Positions 46,509-57,872 of a stretch of 64,000 bases of DNA are shown piece by piece. This DNA is from Rhodanobacter lindaniclasticus (GTDB taxonomy: Bacteria > Pseudomonadota > Gammaproteobacteria > Xanthomonadales > Rhodanobacteraceae), in the NCBI RefSeq assembly GCF_004799035.1, contig NZ_MWIO01000008.1, forward strand, positions 38,585-102,584, written 5' to 3'. Made by a program: the position numbers and the translations under genes. The notes below the pieces were generated by a model, which was not told the DNA's origin, ran no database searches, and worked only from the letters and a program-made list of their open reading frames with translations. Every line of letters starts with the position of its first letter. Positions within the stretch are counted from its first letter, which is position 1.

Positions 46509-49274
46509 TCAAAGCGTGCGGGCCACTTCCGTGCGCTCGAAGCATTCGATCTGGTCGCCGACCTTGACGTCGTTGTACTGCTTGACCGCGATGCCGCACT
46601 CCATGCCGCTGCGGACTTCGTCGACGAGGTCCTTGAAGCGGCGCAGCGATTCCAGCTCGCCCTCGAACACCACCACGTTGTCGCGCAACACGCGGATCGG
46701 CTTGCTGCGCTTGACGTGGCCTTCGGTGACCATGCAACCGGCGACGGCACCGAACTTGGAGCTGCGGAACACGTCGCGCACCTCGGCGATGCCGATGATG
46801 TCTTCGCGCACTTCCATGCCGAGCAGGCCGGTGGCGGCCTGGGTGACCTGGTCGATCACGTCGTAGATGATCGAGAAGTAGCGCACGTCCAGGCCGTTGG
46901 TCTCGATCACCTTGCGTGCCGAAGCATCGGCGCGCACGTTGAAGCCGATCACCAGCGCCTTGGAAGCGGCGGCGAGCGTGGCGTCGGATTCATTGATGCC
47001 ACCCACGCCGGAGGACACCACGTTGACCCGCACGCGCTCGTTGCCGATCTGGGTCAGCGACTCGCGCAAGGCCTCCACCGAACCCTGCACGTCGCCCTTG
47101 ACGAGGATGTTGAGCGTCTGCTGCTCGTCGCCCTGGCCCATCTTGGCGATGATGTCTTCCAGGCGATTGCTCTTGCTGACCATCCGCGTTTCGCGCCGCT
47201 TGAGCTCGCGCTCCTGCGCCACTTCACGGGCCAGCCGCTCGTCCTCGACGCAGACGAAGTCGTCGCCGGTCTCGGGCACGCCGGACAAGCCGAGCACCTG
47301 CACCGGGATCGACGGACCGGCCTCATCCACCTGCTTGCCGGACTGGTTGATCAGCGCGCGCATGCGGCCGTATTCGACGCCGCAAACCACGAAATCGCCC
47401 TTGCGCAACGTGCCCTGCTGCACCAGCACCGTCGCCACCGGACCGCGACCGCGATCCAGGCTCGACTCGATCACCACACCGGAGGCGCGGCCATCGGCCA
47501 CCGCCTTGAGCTCCATCACTTCCGCCTGGATCGAGATCGCGTCGAGCAATTCCTCGATGCCCATGCCGGTCTTGGCCGACACCGGCACGAACTGCACGTC
47601 GCCGCCCCAGTCTTCCGGCACCACTTCCTGCGCGACCAGACCCTGCTTGACGTTGTCCGGGTTGGCGCCGTCCTTGTCCATCTTGTTGACCGCCACGATG
47701 ATCGGCACGTTGGCCGCACGAGCGTGCTTGACGGCCTCGATCGTCTGCGGCTTGACGCCGTCGTCGGCGGCCACCACCAGGATCACGATGTCGGTCGACT
47801 GAGCGCCGCGGGCACGCATCGAGGTAAACGCTGCATGACCCGGGGTATCCAGGAACGTGATCGCGCCACGCGAGGTCTTCACGTGATAGGCGCCGATGTG
47901 CTGGGTGATGCCGCCGGCCTCACCGGAGGCCACCTTGGTACGCCTGATGTAGTCCAGCAGCGAGGTCTTGCCGTGGTCGACGTGGCCCATGATCGTCACC
48001 ACCGGCGGACGGGTGACCTTCTCGCCCTCGAGCTCGGCATTCTGCGTATGCGCCGCCAGCGTCTCCTCGGCGTTGTTCTGGGTGTCGGCGATCGGGGTAT
48101 GGCCGAGCTCCTCCACCACCAGCACGGCGGTGTCGTGGTCGACGGTCTGGTTGATGGTCGCCATCACGCCCATCTTGAACAGCGCCTTGACCACTTCGGA
48201 GCCCTTCACCGCCATCTTCTGGGCGAGGTCGGCGACCACGTTGGTATCGCTCACCACCACCTCGCGCACCACCGGTGCGGTGGGCCGGGAGAATCCATGC
48301 GTGCCGCCGGCCACGCCGCTGCCGCGCGAGAGCAGGTCACGGCCGCCGCTGCGTCCACCCTTGCCGCGCTTGCTGCTGGACGAGCGACGCGCACGATCGG
48401 CTTCGCTGAGGTGCATCTGGCCACCGGCGAAACGCTTGCTGCCGTCACGCTCATGCTTGTTGCCGACTTCCTCGCGCTCGCGAGCATGCCGCGCCTTGCC
48501 GCGCGCGGCATCGGTCGTGGTCGATGCAGGCGCCGGTGCGGGGGCCGGGGCCGGCGCGGCGGCCGGCTTGACCAGCTTTTCGCGCTTGCGCGGCTCATGG
48601 ATGCGCGGAAGGATCATGCCCAGCTCCCGCTGGTCGATCCGCTGCACGCCCGATTCATCCGCTGTCGTCTCATCGACGGCGACCATCTCGTCCACCGGTG
48701 CCTCGGGGGCGGGTGCCTCGGCATCCGCCACGCCTTTTGCCTCGGCGGCCGCTTCCGCGCGCTGCGCCTCTTCCTGGCGCTGCTGTTCGTCGATTTCGCG
48801 CTGCCGCGCGTCCTGCGCGCGGCGCTGCTCGGAATCCAGCCGCTCGCGCTCCTCGCGCTCGCGCTGCTGCTGCGATTCCTGCAGCTTGCGCACGGCCTCC
48901 TCGCGTTCGGGTTCGGCGCTGGCCTCTTCGGCAATCACGCTGCGCTTGACGTAGGTGCGCCTGGCGCGCACTTCCACGTTCACCGTCTTGGCGGGGCCGG
49001 CGGCGCCACGACCGCCGGAGCCGGCCACCTTCAACTCACCCACCGTGCGTCGTCGCAGGGTGATCTGGCGCGGTGCCGCGTCCGCGGCTTCGGCTGCTGC
49101 CTCACCCTTGCCGTGGGTTCGGCGCAGGAAACCCAGCAACTTCACCTTTTCGGTGCTGCTGATGACCTGTTCCTGATCGGAGAATTTCATGCCCGCTTCC
49201 CCAAGCTGCGTCAGCAGCTTGTCGACCGGCATGCCCAGTACCTGGGCGAGTTGTTTGATCGTGACGTCCGACAT
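46509..49274 (-). CDS. infB: translation initiation factor IF-2
   Basis: A 921-residue GTPase delivering fMet-tRNA to the 30S P site. An N-terminal IF2-N domain ([20 protein letters not shown]) is followed by a long charged Ala/Glu/Arg linker, then the G domain: GHVDHGKTS near 428, DTPGHAAF and NKMD. C-terminal beta-barrel domains bind fMet. Length is typical for gammaproteobacteria with a long linker. Confidence 0.98.
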   Translation of the reverse strand: MSDVTIKQLAQVLGMPVDKLLTQLGEAGMKFSDQEQVISSTEKVKLLGFLRRTHGKGEAAAEAADAAPRQITLRRRTVGELKVAGSGGRGAAGPAKTVNVEVRARRTYVKRSVIAEEASAEPEREEAVRKLQESQQQREREERERLDSEQRRAQDARQREIDEQQRQEEAQRAEAAAEAKGVADAEAPAPEAPVDEMVAVDETTADESGVQRIDQRELGMILPRIHEPRKREKLVKPAAAPAPAPAPAPASTTTDAARGKARHAREREEVGNKHERDGSKRFAGGQMHLSEADRARRSSSSKRGKGGRSGGRDLLSRGSGVAGGTHGFSRPTAPVVREVVVSDTNVVADLAQKMAVKGSEVVKALFKMGVMATINQTVDHDTAVLVVEELGHTPIADTQNNAEETLAAHTQNAELEGEKVTRPPVVTIMGHVDHGKTSLLDYIRRTKVASGEAGGITQHIGAYHVKTSRGAITFLDTPGHAAFTSMRARGAQSTDIVILVVAADDGVKPQTIEAVKHARAANVPIIVAVNKMDKDGANPDNVKQGLVAQEVVPEDWGGDVQFVPVSAKTGMGIEELLDAISIQAEVMELKAVADGRASGVVIESSLDRGRGPVATVLVQQGTLRKGDFVVCGVEYGRMRALINQSGKQVDEAGPSIPVQVLGLSGVPETGDDFVCVEDERLAREVAQERELKRRETRMVSKSNRLEDIIAKMGQGDEQQTLNILVKGDVQGSVEALRESLTQIGNERVRVNVVSSGVGGINESDATLAAASKALVIGFNVRADASARKVIETNGLDVRYFSIIYDVIDQVTQAATGLLGMEVREDIIGIAEVRDVFRSSKFGAVAGCMVTEGHVKRSKPIRVLRDNVVVFEGELESLRRFKDLVDEVRSGMECGIAVKQYNDVKVGDQIECFERTEVARTL

Positions 49275-49408
49275 TCTGTTCTCTGCTCCGCCGTTCCCGC
49301 GCTTGTCATTGCGTGCGGCATGATGATCGCCGCCCTTTCCATCCCTGGTGAAGAACCCCGGTGGGCTCTTCCCGGCGGTACCCTTCCAGGGCGCCGCCGT
49401 GCCCGCGC

Positions 49409-50914
49409 TCAGCCACCCTGCTCCAGTCGCGCGATCATCGGCGCGCGTGCAGCCATGATCAACGCCGCGGCCCGTTCCTCATCCATGCCCTCGATGTCGA
49501 TGAGGTCGTCCACCGCCAGGTCGGCCAGGTCGTCCACCGTGCTGACTTCGCGCGCGGCCAGCGCGTAGGCGGTTTCTTCATCCATGCCCTCCAGCGCCAG
49601 CAACTCGGCGCTGGGCTGGTGCTCGTCGACACCCTCCTCCACCGCCAGCGCCTCGGTCAGCAGGGCATCCCGCGCGCGCGCGCGCAGCTCCTCGACGATG
49701 TCCTCGTCGAAACCTTCCACGGCCAGCAGCTCGGCGCTGGGCACGTAGGCGATTTCCTCGATGCTGGAGAAACCTTCCTGCACCAGGATGACCGCGATCT
49801 CCTGGTCGACCTCGAGCTTGTCCATGAACAGGACGCGTGCCGCTTCCTGCTCGGCCTCGCTCTTGGCGGTGACCTGGTCCTGCGTCATCACGTTGAGCTG
49901 CCAGCCGGTCAGCTTGCTGGCCAGGCGCACGTTCTGGCCGCCGCGACCGATCGCCTGGGACAGCTTGTCCTCGGCCACCGCGATGTCCATCGAGTGCTTC
50001 TCTTCATCCATGATGATCGACTGCACTTCGGCGGGCGCCATCGCGTTGATGACGAACTGGGCCGGGTTCTCGTGCCACAGGATGATGTCGACGCGCTCGC
50101 CGTTGAGGTCGTTGGACACCGCCTGCACGCGCGAACCGCGCATGCCGATGCACGCGCCGATCGGATCGGTGCGGCTGTCGTGGGCGAGCACGGCGATCTT
50201 GGCGCGGTCGCCCGGATCACGGGCGCAGCCCTTGATCTCGACCAGGCCCTGGCCGACTTCCGGCACCTCCAGCTTGAACAGCTCGATCATGAACTCCGGC
50301 GCGGCGCGCGACACGAACAGCTGCGGGCCGCGAACCTCGGACTTGACCTCGTAAAGATAGCCGCGCACGCGATCGCCCACGCGCGCCGATTCGCGCGGAA
50401 TGGTCTTGTCGCGCGGGATGAATGCCTCGGCGTTGCTGCCCAGATCCAGATAGATGTTGCCGCGCTCGACGCGCTTGACGATGCCGGTGACCAGCTCGCC
50501 GACGCGGTCGGCAAAGGCATCCACCACCTGCTGGCGCTCGGCTTCGCGCACCCGCTGCACGATCACCTGCTTGGCCGCCTGCGCGGCGATGCGGCCGAAC
50601 TCGGCGTTCTCGATCCGTTCCTCGATGTACTCGCCGACCTGGGCGTCGGAGCGCTCGTCCAGCGCGTCCATCAGACGCAGCTGATACGCCGGGGATTCCA
50701 TCTCGCCGTCGTCGGCGATGATCTCCCAGCGGCGGAACGTCTCGTATTCGCCGGTTTCGTGATCGATGGACACCCGGATATCCGGCTCCTCGTCCGGATA
50801 GCGCTTCTTCGCGGCGGAGGCCAGGGCGGCCTCCATCGCGTCAAAGATCACGTCCTCCGACACGCCCTTTTCATTGGCGACCGCGTCGACGACCAGCAAA
50901 AGTTCTTTGCTCAT
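49409..50914 (-). CDS. nusA: transcription termination/antitermination factor NusA
   Basis: A 501-residue RNA polymerase-associated factor. N-terminal domain starts [17 protein letters not shown]. Next come an S1 domain (about 135-200), two KH domains with [15 protein letters not shown] and [17 protein letters not shown], and two C-terminal acidic AR repeats ([33 protein letters not shown]). The two AR repeats are as in E. coli. It is coupled between rimP and infB. Confidence 0.98.
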   Translation of the reverse strand: MSKELLLVVDAVANEKGVSEDVIFDAMEAALASAAKKRYPDEEPDIRVSIDHETGEYETFRRWEIIADDGEMESPAYQLRLMDALDERSDAQVGEYIEERIENAEFGRIAAQAAKQVIVQRVREAERQQVVDAFADRVGELVTGIVKRVERGNIYLDLGSNAEAFIPRDKTIPRESARVGDRVRGYLYEVKSEVRGPQLFVSRAAPEFMIELFKLEVPEVGQGLVEIKGCARDPGDRAKIAVLAHDSRTDPIGACIGMRGSRVQAVSNDLNGERVDIILWHENPAQFVINAMAPAEVQSIIMDEEKHSMDIAVAEDKLSQAIGRGGQNVRLASKLTGWQLNVMTQDQVTAKSEAEQEAARVLFMDKLEVDQEIAVILVQEGFSSIEEIAYVPSAELLAVEGFDEDIVEELRARARDALLTEALAVEEGVDEHQPSAELLALEGMDEETAYALAAREVSTVDDLADLAVDDLIDIEGMDEERAAALIMAARAPMIARLEQGG

Positions 50915-51014
50915 TGCACAAGCTCCGTAGGCGCCCGTCCGGATGCCCGATAATTGATTGTCGCGCCCGTCCGGAGCGCAAAACCCGTGGAACGCGGCCG
51001 CAGGGCCGCACCAA

Positions 51015-51542
51015 TCACTTTTTCCTGCCGCCGGGCTTGGGCTGCGGCGCGTAGCCGAGCGCGACCCAATCCGGCACAACACGTGCGCTCTCGACCTGAC
51101 CGTGGTCGAACTCGAAGATCCGGCCTTCCGCTTCGAGCGAAATGTGTTCGCCTTCCACCACGGCCAGCTTGCCGCGCAGGCGACGCCGACCTTCCAGTGG
51201 CACCTTCAACAGCACCTTCACTTCCTGCCCCGCGGCCTTGCGGAATTGCGCGGCGGTGAACAGCGGCCGGTCGATGCCGGGCGAGGAAACCTCCAGCACG
51301 TAGTGACCCGGGATGGGATCCTCCACGTCAAGCAGGGCCGACAATTCGCGGCTGGCCTTCTCGCAATCCTCGATGCCGACCTCGCGACGCTCCTCGGACG
51401 TGCCTTCACCTGCCTCAAGCAGATCCAGGTAGACGCGCAGGGTACTCTGCCCCTGCGACGGAGTGAACTCCACGCCCAGGCACTCCAGCCCGAGATCGGC
51501 CAGTACTTCGCTGAATCGCTGTGCCAGAGCCTGGGTATCCAT
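51015..51542 (-). CDS. rimP: ribosome maturation factor RimP
   Basis: A 175-residue 30S assembly factor. It has [24 protein letters not shown] at the N terminus, then [20 protein letters not shown], the family hallmark. The ATG at 51542 ([14 protein letters not shown]) is the family start. It is first protein gene after tRNA-fMet, as in E. coli metY-rimP-nusA-infB. Confidence 0.96.
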   Translation of the reverse strand: MDTQALAQRFSEVLADLGLECLGVEFTPSQGQSTLRVYLDLLEAGEGTSEERREVGIEDCEKASRELSALLDVEDPIPGHYVLEVSSPGIDRPLFTAAQFRKAAGQEVKVLLKVPLEGRRRLRGKLAVVEGEHISLEAEGRIFEFDHGQVESARVVPDWVALGYAPQPKPGGRKK

Positions 51543-51571
51543 CACGTCACCTGAACTGGGGTCGCGGAAAC

Positions 51572-51597
51572 AAAAAATGGGCTCCAACGGCCCATTT
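51572..51597 (-). terminator. leader terminator just upstream of rimP
   Basis: AAATGGGC/GCCCATTT 8-bp stem, 7-base loop, followed on the minus strand by TTTTTT GTTT. It lies 30 bases before the rimP start, the second of two tandem terminators after tRNA-fMet, so rimP-nusA-infB must be read through it or start below it. Confidence 0.75.
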
Positions 51598-51676
51598 CCC
51601 TGCTCGCCGATAATCGTCCTCGTGCCACTTCCCGTACCGCGCCCTGGGCGCTGCGCCGCGCATCCCTGCGGCCAAC

Positions 51677-51700
51677 AAAAAAGCCTCACGAGGAGGCTTT
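51677..51700 (-). terminator. terminator after tRNA-fMet
   Basis: AAAGCCTC/GAGGCTTT stem with a 5-base loop and a T run on the minus strand, 19 bases after the tRNA 3' end. Confidence 0.8.
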
Positions 51701-51718
51701 CTTGCATCAAGAAAGATC

Positions 51719-51795
51719 TGGTAGCGGGGGCAGGATTCGAACCTGCGACCTTCGGGTTATGAGCCCGACGAGCTGCCAGACTGCTCCACCCCGCA
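51719..51795 (-). tRNA. metY: initiator tRNA-fMet(CAT)
   Basis: 77 nt including encoded CCA. It has the initiator hallmarks: three consecutive G-C pairs in the anticodon stem (GGGCTCATAACCC), D arm GGAGCAGTCTGGCAGCTC, and an unpaired 1-72 end. Here that mismatch is U1-U72, not the E. coli C1-A72. It heads the rimP-nusA-infB cluster like E. coli metY. Confidence 0.96.
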
Positions 51796-51808
51796 TCAGA
51801 GTCCACGA

Positions 51809-51837
51809 AGTTTACCGGGATGGCGGGTTTCTTGCAA
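51809..51837 (-). promoter_or_regulatory. tRNA-fMet/nusA-operon promoter
   Basis: Minus strand TTGCAA (51837-51832), 17-base spacer, TAAACT (51814-51809), with the -10 box ending about 14 bases before the tRNA 5' end. Confidence 0.7.
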
Positions 51838-51885
51838 GCACGAAGATCGTCGCCATTGCCGGGAAACCACCCGCCAACCTCGGCA

Positions 51886-53340
51886 TCAGACGCCGAATGC
51901 GCGCTGGCACCACGCCAGCAGCGGCCCCCAGTACAGGCCCAGCGCAAGCAGGGCCAAGGCATTCACCGACAACACCACACGCAGCGAGGTGTCGGTCTTG
52001 ACCTCCACCACCGCGCCTTCCTCCGGCGCATCGAAGTACATCGCCTTGATGACGTACAGGTAGTAGTAAAGCCCGATGAAGGCCGTGACGACGCCGACGA
52101 TGGCCAGCCACAGCATGTCGGCGTGGATCGCCGCCTCCAGCACCAGCACCTTGGCCCAGAAGCCGAACAGGGGCGGCACGCCGGCCAGCGAGAACATTGC
52201 CAGCAGCATCAGGAACGCCATCCACGGGGCCTTCTGGTTCAGACCCTTGAAATCGCTGATCTCCTCGCATTCGAACCCGGCGCGGGCGAGCACCAGCATC
52301 ACGCCGAACGCCGCCGCGCTCATCAGCGCATAGCAGATCACGTAGAACAGCGCCGCCGAATAGCCTTCCGGGGTTGCCGCCGAGAGGCCCAGCAACACGT
52401 AGCCCATGTGCGAGATGGTCGAGTACGCCATCATGCGCTTGAAGTTGGTCTGCACGATGGCGACCAGGTTGCCGATCACCAGCGATGCAGTGGCCAGCGC
52501 GGCCAGCATCGGCTGCCAGTAGCGGCTGAGATCACCCATGCCGACCTCGAGCAGGCGCCAAGCCAGGCCGAAAGCCGCCAGCTTCGACACCGCGCCGATG
52601 AAGGTCGTCACCGGCGTTGGCGCGCCGTGGTAGACGTCCGGCAGCCACATGTGGAACGGTGCGACGCCCAGCTCGAAACCGATGCCCACCAGCATGAATA
52701 TCAAGCCCAGCAGCAGCAGCTTGGGCGCCGTGGTGTAGGCCATCACGCCGTGCAGTTGCGCCAGATCCAGCGTCGGCGTGCCGCCCATGCCGGACGCGCC
52801 GTAGACCATCGACATGCCGTACAGCAGCATGCCGCCGGCCAGCGCGCTCAGCACGAAATACTTGATCGCCGCCTCCGGCGGCAAGCGGGCGTCGCGGTTC
52901 AGCGCGACCAGCGCGTAGGACGACAGCGACAGCAGCGCCAGGCCGAGGTAGATCGTCACCAGATTGCCGGCCGATACCATCACCATCACGCCGAGCACGG
53001 CAAAGATCATCAACGCGTAGAACTCGCCGCCGAACAACTTGCGGTCGATCATGTAGGGCCGCGCGTAGACGAACACCACCGCGGTGATGCCCAGCGCGAA
53101 GACCTTGAGGATCTCTGCCACGTGGTCGCGCACGAACATGCCGTTGAACGCGGTGGCGGTCTGCTCGGGCTGGCCGGCGACCACCAGGTAGATCGCCACC
53201 AGCAGCACGACGATGGAGATCCAGTGCAGCTGCGGGCGCTGCGCCGGTTTCATGAACGCGTCCAGCAGCAGGATCAGGCACACCGCCGCCACCAGGTAAA
53301 GCTCCGGCAGCAGGGTCAGGATGTCATAGAGAGTGGGCAT
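51886..53340 (-). CDS. nuoN: NADH-quinone oxidoreductase subunit N
   Basis: A 484-residue antiporter-like membrane subunit of complex I, about 14 hydrophobic helices. [27 protein letters not shown] sequence near residue 225-245 is the conserved proton-channel segment; [13 protein letters not shown] and [15 protein letters not shown] follow. Last gene of the nuo operon. No clear terminator is seen before the tRNA-fMet promoter. Confidence 0.97.
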   Translation of the reverse strand: MPTLYDILTLLPELYLVAAVCLILLLDAFMKPAQRPQLHWISIVVLLVAIYLVVAGQPEQTATAFNGMFVRDHVAEILKVFALGITAVVFVYARPYMIDRKLFGGEFYALMIFAVLGVMVMVSAGNLVTIYLGLALLSLSSYALVALNRDARLPPEAAIKYFVLSALAGGMLLYGMSMVYGASGMGGTPTLDLAQLHGVMAYTTAPKLLLLGLIFMLVGIGFELGVAPFHMWLPDVYHGAPTPVTTFIGAVSKLAAFGLAWRLLEVGMGDLSRYWQPMLAALATASLVIGNLVAIVQTNFKRMMAYSTISHMGYVLLGLSAATPEGYSAALFYVICYALMSAAAFGVMLVLARAGFECEEISDFKGLNQKAPWMAFLMLLAMFSLAGVPPLFGFWAKVLVLEAAIHADMLWLAIVGVVTAFIGLYYYLYVIKAMYFDAPEEGAVVEVKTDTSLRVVLSVNALALLALGLYWGPLLAWCQRAFGV

Positions 53341-53352
53341 GTTCGCTTCTGC

Positions 53353-54858
53353 TCAGATCTTGTGGACGGCAAGTTGCTGCACCAGGTGCGCCACCGAACT
53401 GTCCATCAGGTGGATCAGCGGCTGCGGCCACACGCCGATGACCAGGACCGCAACGGCAAAGCCGATCAGCACCCAGGTTTCCCGCGCGGTCATCGGCGTC
53501 ATGTGCCTGACGTGCTCGGTGGTCACCGGGCCCCACAACACGCGCTTGACCAGCCACAAGGTGTAGCCGGCACCGATGATCAGGGTGAACGCGGCAAACA
53601 ACGCGATCCACGGACTGGCGCTGAAACTGGCCAGGATCACCATGAACTCGCCGACGAAACCGCTGGTTCCCGGCAGGCCGCAGTTCGCCATCGCGAACAG
53701 CACGTAGAAGAGGCCGAACCACGGCATCATGTTGATGACGCCGCCGTAATCCCTGATCTGGCGCGTGTGGGTGCGGTCGTACATCACGCCGATGCAGGTG
53801 AACATGGCGCCGGAAACGAAACCGTGCGAAATCATCTGCACCATCGCGCCCTGCATGCCCAGGCTGGCCATCTCGGTGTTGCCACTCTCGCGTACCAGCA
53901 TGAAGGCCATGAAGATGCCGAGGGTGACGAAGCCCATGTGCGCCACGGACGAATAGGCCACCAGTTTCTTCATGTCCTCCTGCACCAGCGCGACGTAACC
54001 GATGTAGACGATGGCGACCAGGCTGAGCACGATGACGATCCACGCGAAGTGCGCACCGGCATCCGGCGTGATCGGCAGCATGAAGCGCACCATGCCGTAG
54101 GTGCCGATCTTCAGCATCACCGCGGCCAGCCACACCGAACCGCCGGTGGGCGCCTCGACGTGGGCATCGGGCAGCCAGGTGTGCACCGGCACCATCGGCA
54201 CCTTGATCGCGAAGGCGATCAGGAAGCCGAAGAACAGCCACGCCTGTTCCTTCATCGTCAGCGGCAAAGCGGCCAACGTCGCCAGATCGAACGTGTGCGC
54301 CTTCTGGTACAGGTACAGCAACGCGATCAGCATGAACACCGAACCGGTGAACGTGTAGATGAACAGCTTCAGCGTTGCGTACACGCGCCGCGGGCCGCCC
54401 CACATGCCGATCAGGATGTACATCGGGATCAGCACCGCCTCGAAGAAGGCGTAGAACACCAGCGCGTCGGTGGCGCAGAACACGCCGATCAGCAGGCCCT
54501 CCAGCAACAGCATGCAGGCCATGTACTGGTGCGGTCGGTTCTGGATGACCTTCCACGCACCGGCGATGACCAGGATGCCGACGAAGGTCGTCATCAGGAT
54601 CAGCGCGACGGAGATGCCGTCCACCGCCAGGGTGAAATGCACGCCCCAGGTGGCGATCCACACATGGGTTTCCTGCAGCTGCATCACCGACCCTTCCGGG
54701 TCGTAGCGCAGCAGCCACAGGCTTATCACGAAGGTCGCGATGGTAATCAGCAGCGCCAGCCAGCGCGCCAGCATGGGCCGGGCGGAGCCGGCCAGCAACA
54801 CCGGCACCGCGCCGACGATGGGCAGCCAGATCAGCAGACTGAGAAGATGATTGAACAT
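53353..54858 (-). CDS. nuoM: NADH-quinone oxidoreductase subunit M
   Basis: A 501-residue antiporter-like proton-pumping subunit with about 14 membrane helices. FAIKVPMVPVHTWLPDAHVE (near 230) and KLVAYSSVAHMGFVTLG carry the conserved Lys and His of the family. ILIGMWGG near residue 150 is also typical. It starts 14 bases after the nuoL stop. Confidence 0.97.
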   Translation of the reverse strand: MFNHLLSLLIWLPIVGAVPVLLAGSARPMLARWLALLITIATFVISLWLLRYDPEGSVMQLQETHVWIATWGVHFTLAVDGISVALILMTTFVGILVIAGAWKVIQNRPHQYMACMLLLEGLLIGVFCATDALVFYAFFEAVLIPMYILIGMWGGPRRVYATLKLFIYTFTGSVFMLIALLYLYQKAHTFDLATLAALPLTMKEQAWLFFGFLIAFAIKVPMVPVHTWLPDAHVEAPTGGSVWLAAVMLKIGTYGMVRFMLPITPDAGAHFAWIVIVLSLVAIVYIGYVALVQEDMKKLVAYSSVAHMGFVTLGIFMAFMLVRESGNTEMASLGMQGAMVQMISHGFVSGAMFTCIGVMYDRTHTRQIRDYGGVINMMPWFGLFYVLFAMANCGLPGTSGFVGEFMVILASFSASPWIALFAAFTLIIGAGYTLWLVKRVLWGPVTTEHVRHMTPMTARETWVLIGFAVAVLVIGVWPQPLIHLMDSSVAHLVQQLAVHKI

Positions 54859-54872
54859 GGAGCCTGCTTCCC

Positions 54873-56900
54873 CTAGTTGCCGAACAGTCGATAGCCGCCA
54901 AACAGCACGATCACGCCGATGATCATGGCGAACGCGTAGTGGTAGAGGTAACCGGTCTGGAGTCGCCGCATCAGCGCCGCGCCACGATGGACCAGTCGCA
55001 CCGACCCGTTCACCGCCACGCCGTCGATCATGCCGGCGTCGCTGAACTTCCAGAACAGGCGCCCGATCTTCTGCCCGCCGCTGGCGAACAGCGCGTACTC
55101 CACTTCATCCGCCCAGTACTTGCGGTCGAGCACGGTCCACAACGGCTTGAGCGCCTGCTTGATCCGGCCGGCCAGCGCGGGATTGAACACGTAGATATAG
55201 GTACAAATCACGAAGGCCACCACGACCAGCAGGAACGGCAGCTGGGTGAAGCCGTGCAGGGCCATCGCCGCCGCGCCGTGGAACTCCTGACCCAGTTCGG
55301 CCAGCACATTGTTGGCCTCGTCCACATGGATCGCGCTGCCGAACCAGTTGCCGAACAGCATCGGCGCCACGGTGACGTAACCGATCAGCAATGAGGGGAT
55401 CGCCAGCAGTACCAGCGGCACGGTCACCACCCACGGCGACTCTTTCGGCGCATGCGCCAGCACGCCCGGCTCATGGTGGTCGTGGTCGTCATGACCGTGA
55501 CCATGCGAGGCGGCGACCGTAAAACGTTCCTTGCCGTGGAAGGTCAGGTACATCTGGCGGAACGTGTACAGGCCGGTGACCAGCGCGCCGGCCATCACGC
55601 AGAAGTACGCATAGTTCGCGCCCCAGCGATGCGACAGACCGACTGCCTCGATGATCGCGTCCTTGGAGTAGAAGCCCGAGGTAAACGGCACCGCCACCAG
55701 CGCCAGCGAGCCGATCCACATGGTGATCCAAGTGATCGGCATGTACTTGCGCAACCCCCCCATGTAGCGCATGTCCTGCTCGTGGTGCATGGCGATGATC
55801 ACCGAGCCGGCCCCGAGGAACAGCAGCGCCTTGAAGAAGGCGTGGGTCATCAGGTGGAACACCGCGCCCGAGTACATCGACACGCCCAGCGCCACCGTCA
55901 TGTAGCCGAGCTGCGACAGCGTCGAGTACGCCACCACGCGCTTGATGTCATTTTGGACTATGCCGATCAACCCGGTGAACAGCGCGGTCGTGGCGCCGAT
56001 CACCAGCACGAAGCTCAGCGCGGTCGAGGACATCTCGAACAGCGGCGACATGCGCGCCACCATGAAGATGCCGGCGGTGACCATGGTCGCGGCATGGATC
56101 AGCGCCGAGATCGGGGTCGGGCCTTCCATCGAGTCGGGCAGCCACACGTGCAGCGGTACCTGCGCCGACTTGCCCATGGCGCCGACGAACAGCAGGATGC
56201 AGATCACCGTCGCAGCATCCCACTGCGTGTTCGCCGTGATCTGCAGGGTCTGGCCGGCCAGCGCCGGGGCCGCGCTGAACGCACCGGCGTAATCCAGCGT
56301 GTGCAGGAAGGTCAGCACCGCGGCGATGCCCAGCAGGAAGCCGAAATCGCCCACGCGGTTGACCAGGAACGCCTTCAGGTTGGCGAAGATCGCGGTCGGC
56401 CGCTTGTACCAGAAGCCGATCAGCAGGTACGACACCAGGCCCACCGCTTCCCAGCCGAAGAACAGCTGCATGAAGTTGTTGCTCATGACCAGCATGAACA
56501 TCGAGAAGGTGAACAGCGAGATGTAGCTGAAGAAGCGCGTATAGCCCGGGTCGTCGCGCATGTAGCCGATGGTGTACAGATGCACCACCAGCGAGACGAA
56601 GCCCACCACCACCAGCATCATCGCGGTGAGGCGGTCCACCATGAAGCCGACACTGGCGTTGACCTGTCCGATCTGGAACCAGGTGTAGAGGTTCTGGTTG
56701 TAGTTGTCCGCGCCACCCAGGGTGAGCTGGTACAGCACCTGGAAGGACAGCGCGACCGACACGATCATGCACGCGATGGTGACGGTGTGGGCGACCGCGC
56801 GACCCGCGCGGCCGAGGAACGGGCTGACGAAACCAGCCACCAGCGAACCAAGCAGTGGCGCCAGTGCGATGGTCAACAGGACGCTCGTGGAAAGACCCAT
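54873..56900 (-). CDS. nuoL: NADH-quinone oxidoreductase subunit L
   Basis: A 675-residue largest antiporter-like subunit, about 16 membrane helices with the long C-terminal lateral helix (about 560-610). The Glu-containing FFGWEAVGLVSYLLIGFW, KSAQVPLHVWLPDSMEGPTP and RVVAYSTLSQLGYM segments are conserved. A cytoplasmic His-rich loop (SHGHGHDDHDHHEPG, near 475-490) is an unusual, possibly metal-binding, stretch. Confidence 0.97.
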   Translation of the reverse strand: MGLSTSVLLTIALAPLLGSLVAGFVSPFLGRAGRAVAHTVTIACMIVSVALSFQVLYQLTLGGADNYNQNLYTWFQIGQVNASVGFMVDRLTAMMLVVVGFVSLVVHLYTIGYMRDDPGYTRFFSYISLFTFSMFMLVMSNNFMQLFFGWEAVGLVSYLLIGFWYKRPTAIFANLKAFLVNRVGDFGFLLGIAAVLTFLHTLDYAGAFSAAPALAGQTLQITANTQWDAATVICILLFVGAMGKSAQVPLHVWLPDSMEGPTPISALIHAATMVTAGIFMVARMSPLFEMSSTALSFVLVIGATTALFTGLIGIVQNDIKRVVAYSTLSQLGYMTVALGVSMYSGAVFHLMTHAFFKALLFLGAGSVIIAMHHEQDMRYMGGLRKYMPITWITMWIGSLALVAVPFTSGFYSKDAIIEAVGLSHRWGANYAYFCVMAGALVTGLYTFRQMYLTFHGKERFTVAASHGHGHDDHDHHEPGVLAHAPKESPWVVTVPLVLLAIPSLLIGYVTVAPMLFGNWFGSAIHVDEANNVLAELGQEFHGAAAMALHGFTQLPFLLVVVAFVICTYIYVFNPALAGRIKQALKPLWTVLDRKYWADEVEYALFASGGQKIGRLFWKFSDAGMIDGVAVNGSVRLVHRGAALMRRLQTGYLYHYAFAMIIGVIVLFGGYRLFGN

Positions 56901-56904
56901 GGGT

Positions 56905-57210
56905 TCAGCCCTTCATGCTGTCGATGTCGGCGATGTTGATCGTGCTGCGCGTACGGAACAGCAGGACCAGGATCGCCAGGCCCACGGCAGCTTCCGCCGC
57001 AGCCACGGTGAGGATGAAAAACACGAACACCTGCCCCGACACGTCGCCCAGGAAGCGCGAGAACGCGACAAAATTCATGTTGACCGCAAGCAGCATCAGC
57101 TCGATCGACATCAGCAGCACGATCACGTTCTTGCGGTTGATGAACAGCCCGGCCACGGCAATGCAGAACAGCACGGCGCCGAGCACGATGTAGTGTGCGA
57201 GCGAAATCAT
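56905..57210 (-). CDS. nuoK: NADH-quinone oxidoreductase subunit K
   Basis: A 101-residue three-helix membrane subunit. [21 protein letters not shown] holds the conserved Glu in helix 2, and [18 protein letters not shown] the Glu in helix 3, both on the central proton path. It overlaps nuoJ by 4 bases. Confidence 0.97.
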   Translation of the reverse strand: MISLAHYIVLGAVLFCIAVAGLFINRKNVIVLLMSIELMLLAVNMNFVAFSRFLGDVSGQVFVFFILTVAAAEAAVGLAILVLLFRTRSTINIADIDSMKG

Positions 57211-57863
57211 GGCTTGGATTCTCCTGCGGTGCCTTCGTCGGCGGAGGCCGACGACGGGCGTACGGCGTCCATCTTCACGATGCGCACGCGATCGCGCGGA
57301 TCGACCCTGACCTGCCGGCTGGCGGACTCGTAACGTGCGCCGCGACGCTCGCGCAAGGTCAGCGCCACCGCGGCCACCAGGCCCACGGTAAGCACCAGCG
57401 CAGCCACCTCGAACGGCAGCAGGAACTTCGTGTACAGCGCCTGGCCCAGCCATGCGGTGTTCGACACGCCGGTCACCGCCGCCGGATCAACCCCCAGGTC
57501 GTGCGCATGCATCGCCCGCACGCCAATCAGCCCGAGCATCTCGACCAGCATCACGACCGCCACGATCACGCCGACCGGCAGGAACTTCACGAAGCCCTCG
57601 TGCATTTTCTCCAGGTCGATGTCGAGCATCATCACCACGAACAGGAACAGCACCATCACCGCGCCGACGTAGACCACCACCAGCGCCAGGGCGAGGAACT
57701 CGGCATCCAGCAGCATCCACAGGCAGGCTGCGCTGAAGAAGGTGAGCACCAGCGCCAGCACGGCATGCACGGTGTTCTTCAGCGTGATCACCGACAGCGC
57801 GGAGGCCACCGTGACGAGGCTGAAGGCGTAGAAGCAGATGAGTTGCAGCGTTTGGGGATTCAT
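57207..57863 (-). CDS. nuoJ: NADH-quinone oxidoreductase subunit J
   Basis: A 218-residue five-helix membrane subunit. [20 protein letters not shown] is the conserved TM3 with its pi-bulge region. The C-terminal tail is hydrophilic and somewhat long. It is between nuoI (9 bases) and nuoK (4-base overlap). Confidence 0.96.
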   Translation of the reverse strand: MNPQTLQLICFYAFSLVTVASALSVITLKNTVHAVLALVLTFFSAACLWMLLDAEFLALALVVVYVGAVMVLFLFVVMMLDIDLEKMHEGFVKFLPVGVIVAVVMLVEMLGLIGVRAMHAHDLGVDPAAVTGVSNTAWLGQALYTKFLLPFEVAALVLTVGLVAAVALTLRERRGARYESASRQVRVDPRDRVRIVKMDAVRPSSASADEGTAGESKP

Positions 57864-57872
57864 CGTGAGGCC

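Noticed and set aside
51820..54876. 1018-residue plus-strand frame across nuoN and nuoM
   Set aside because: His/Gln/Arg-rich composition is the complement of hydrophobic membrane codons; nuoN and nuoM are unambiguous.
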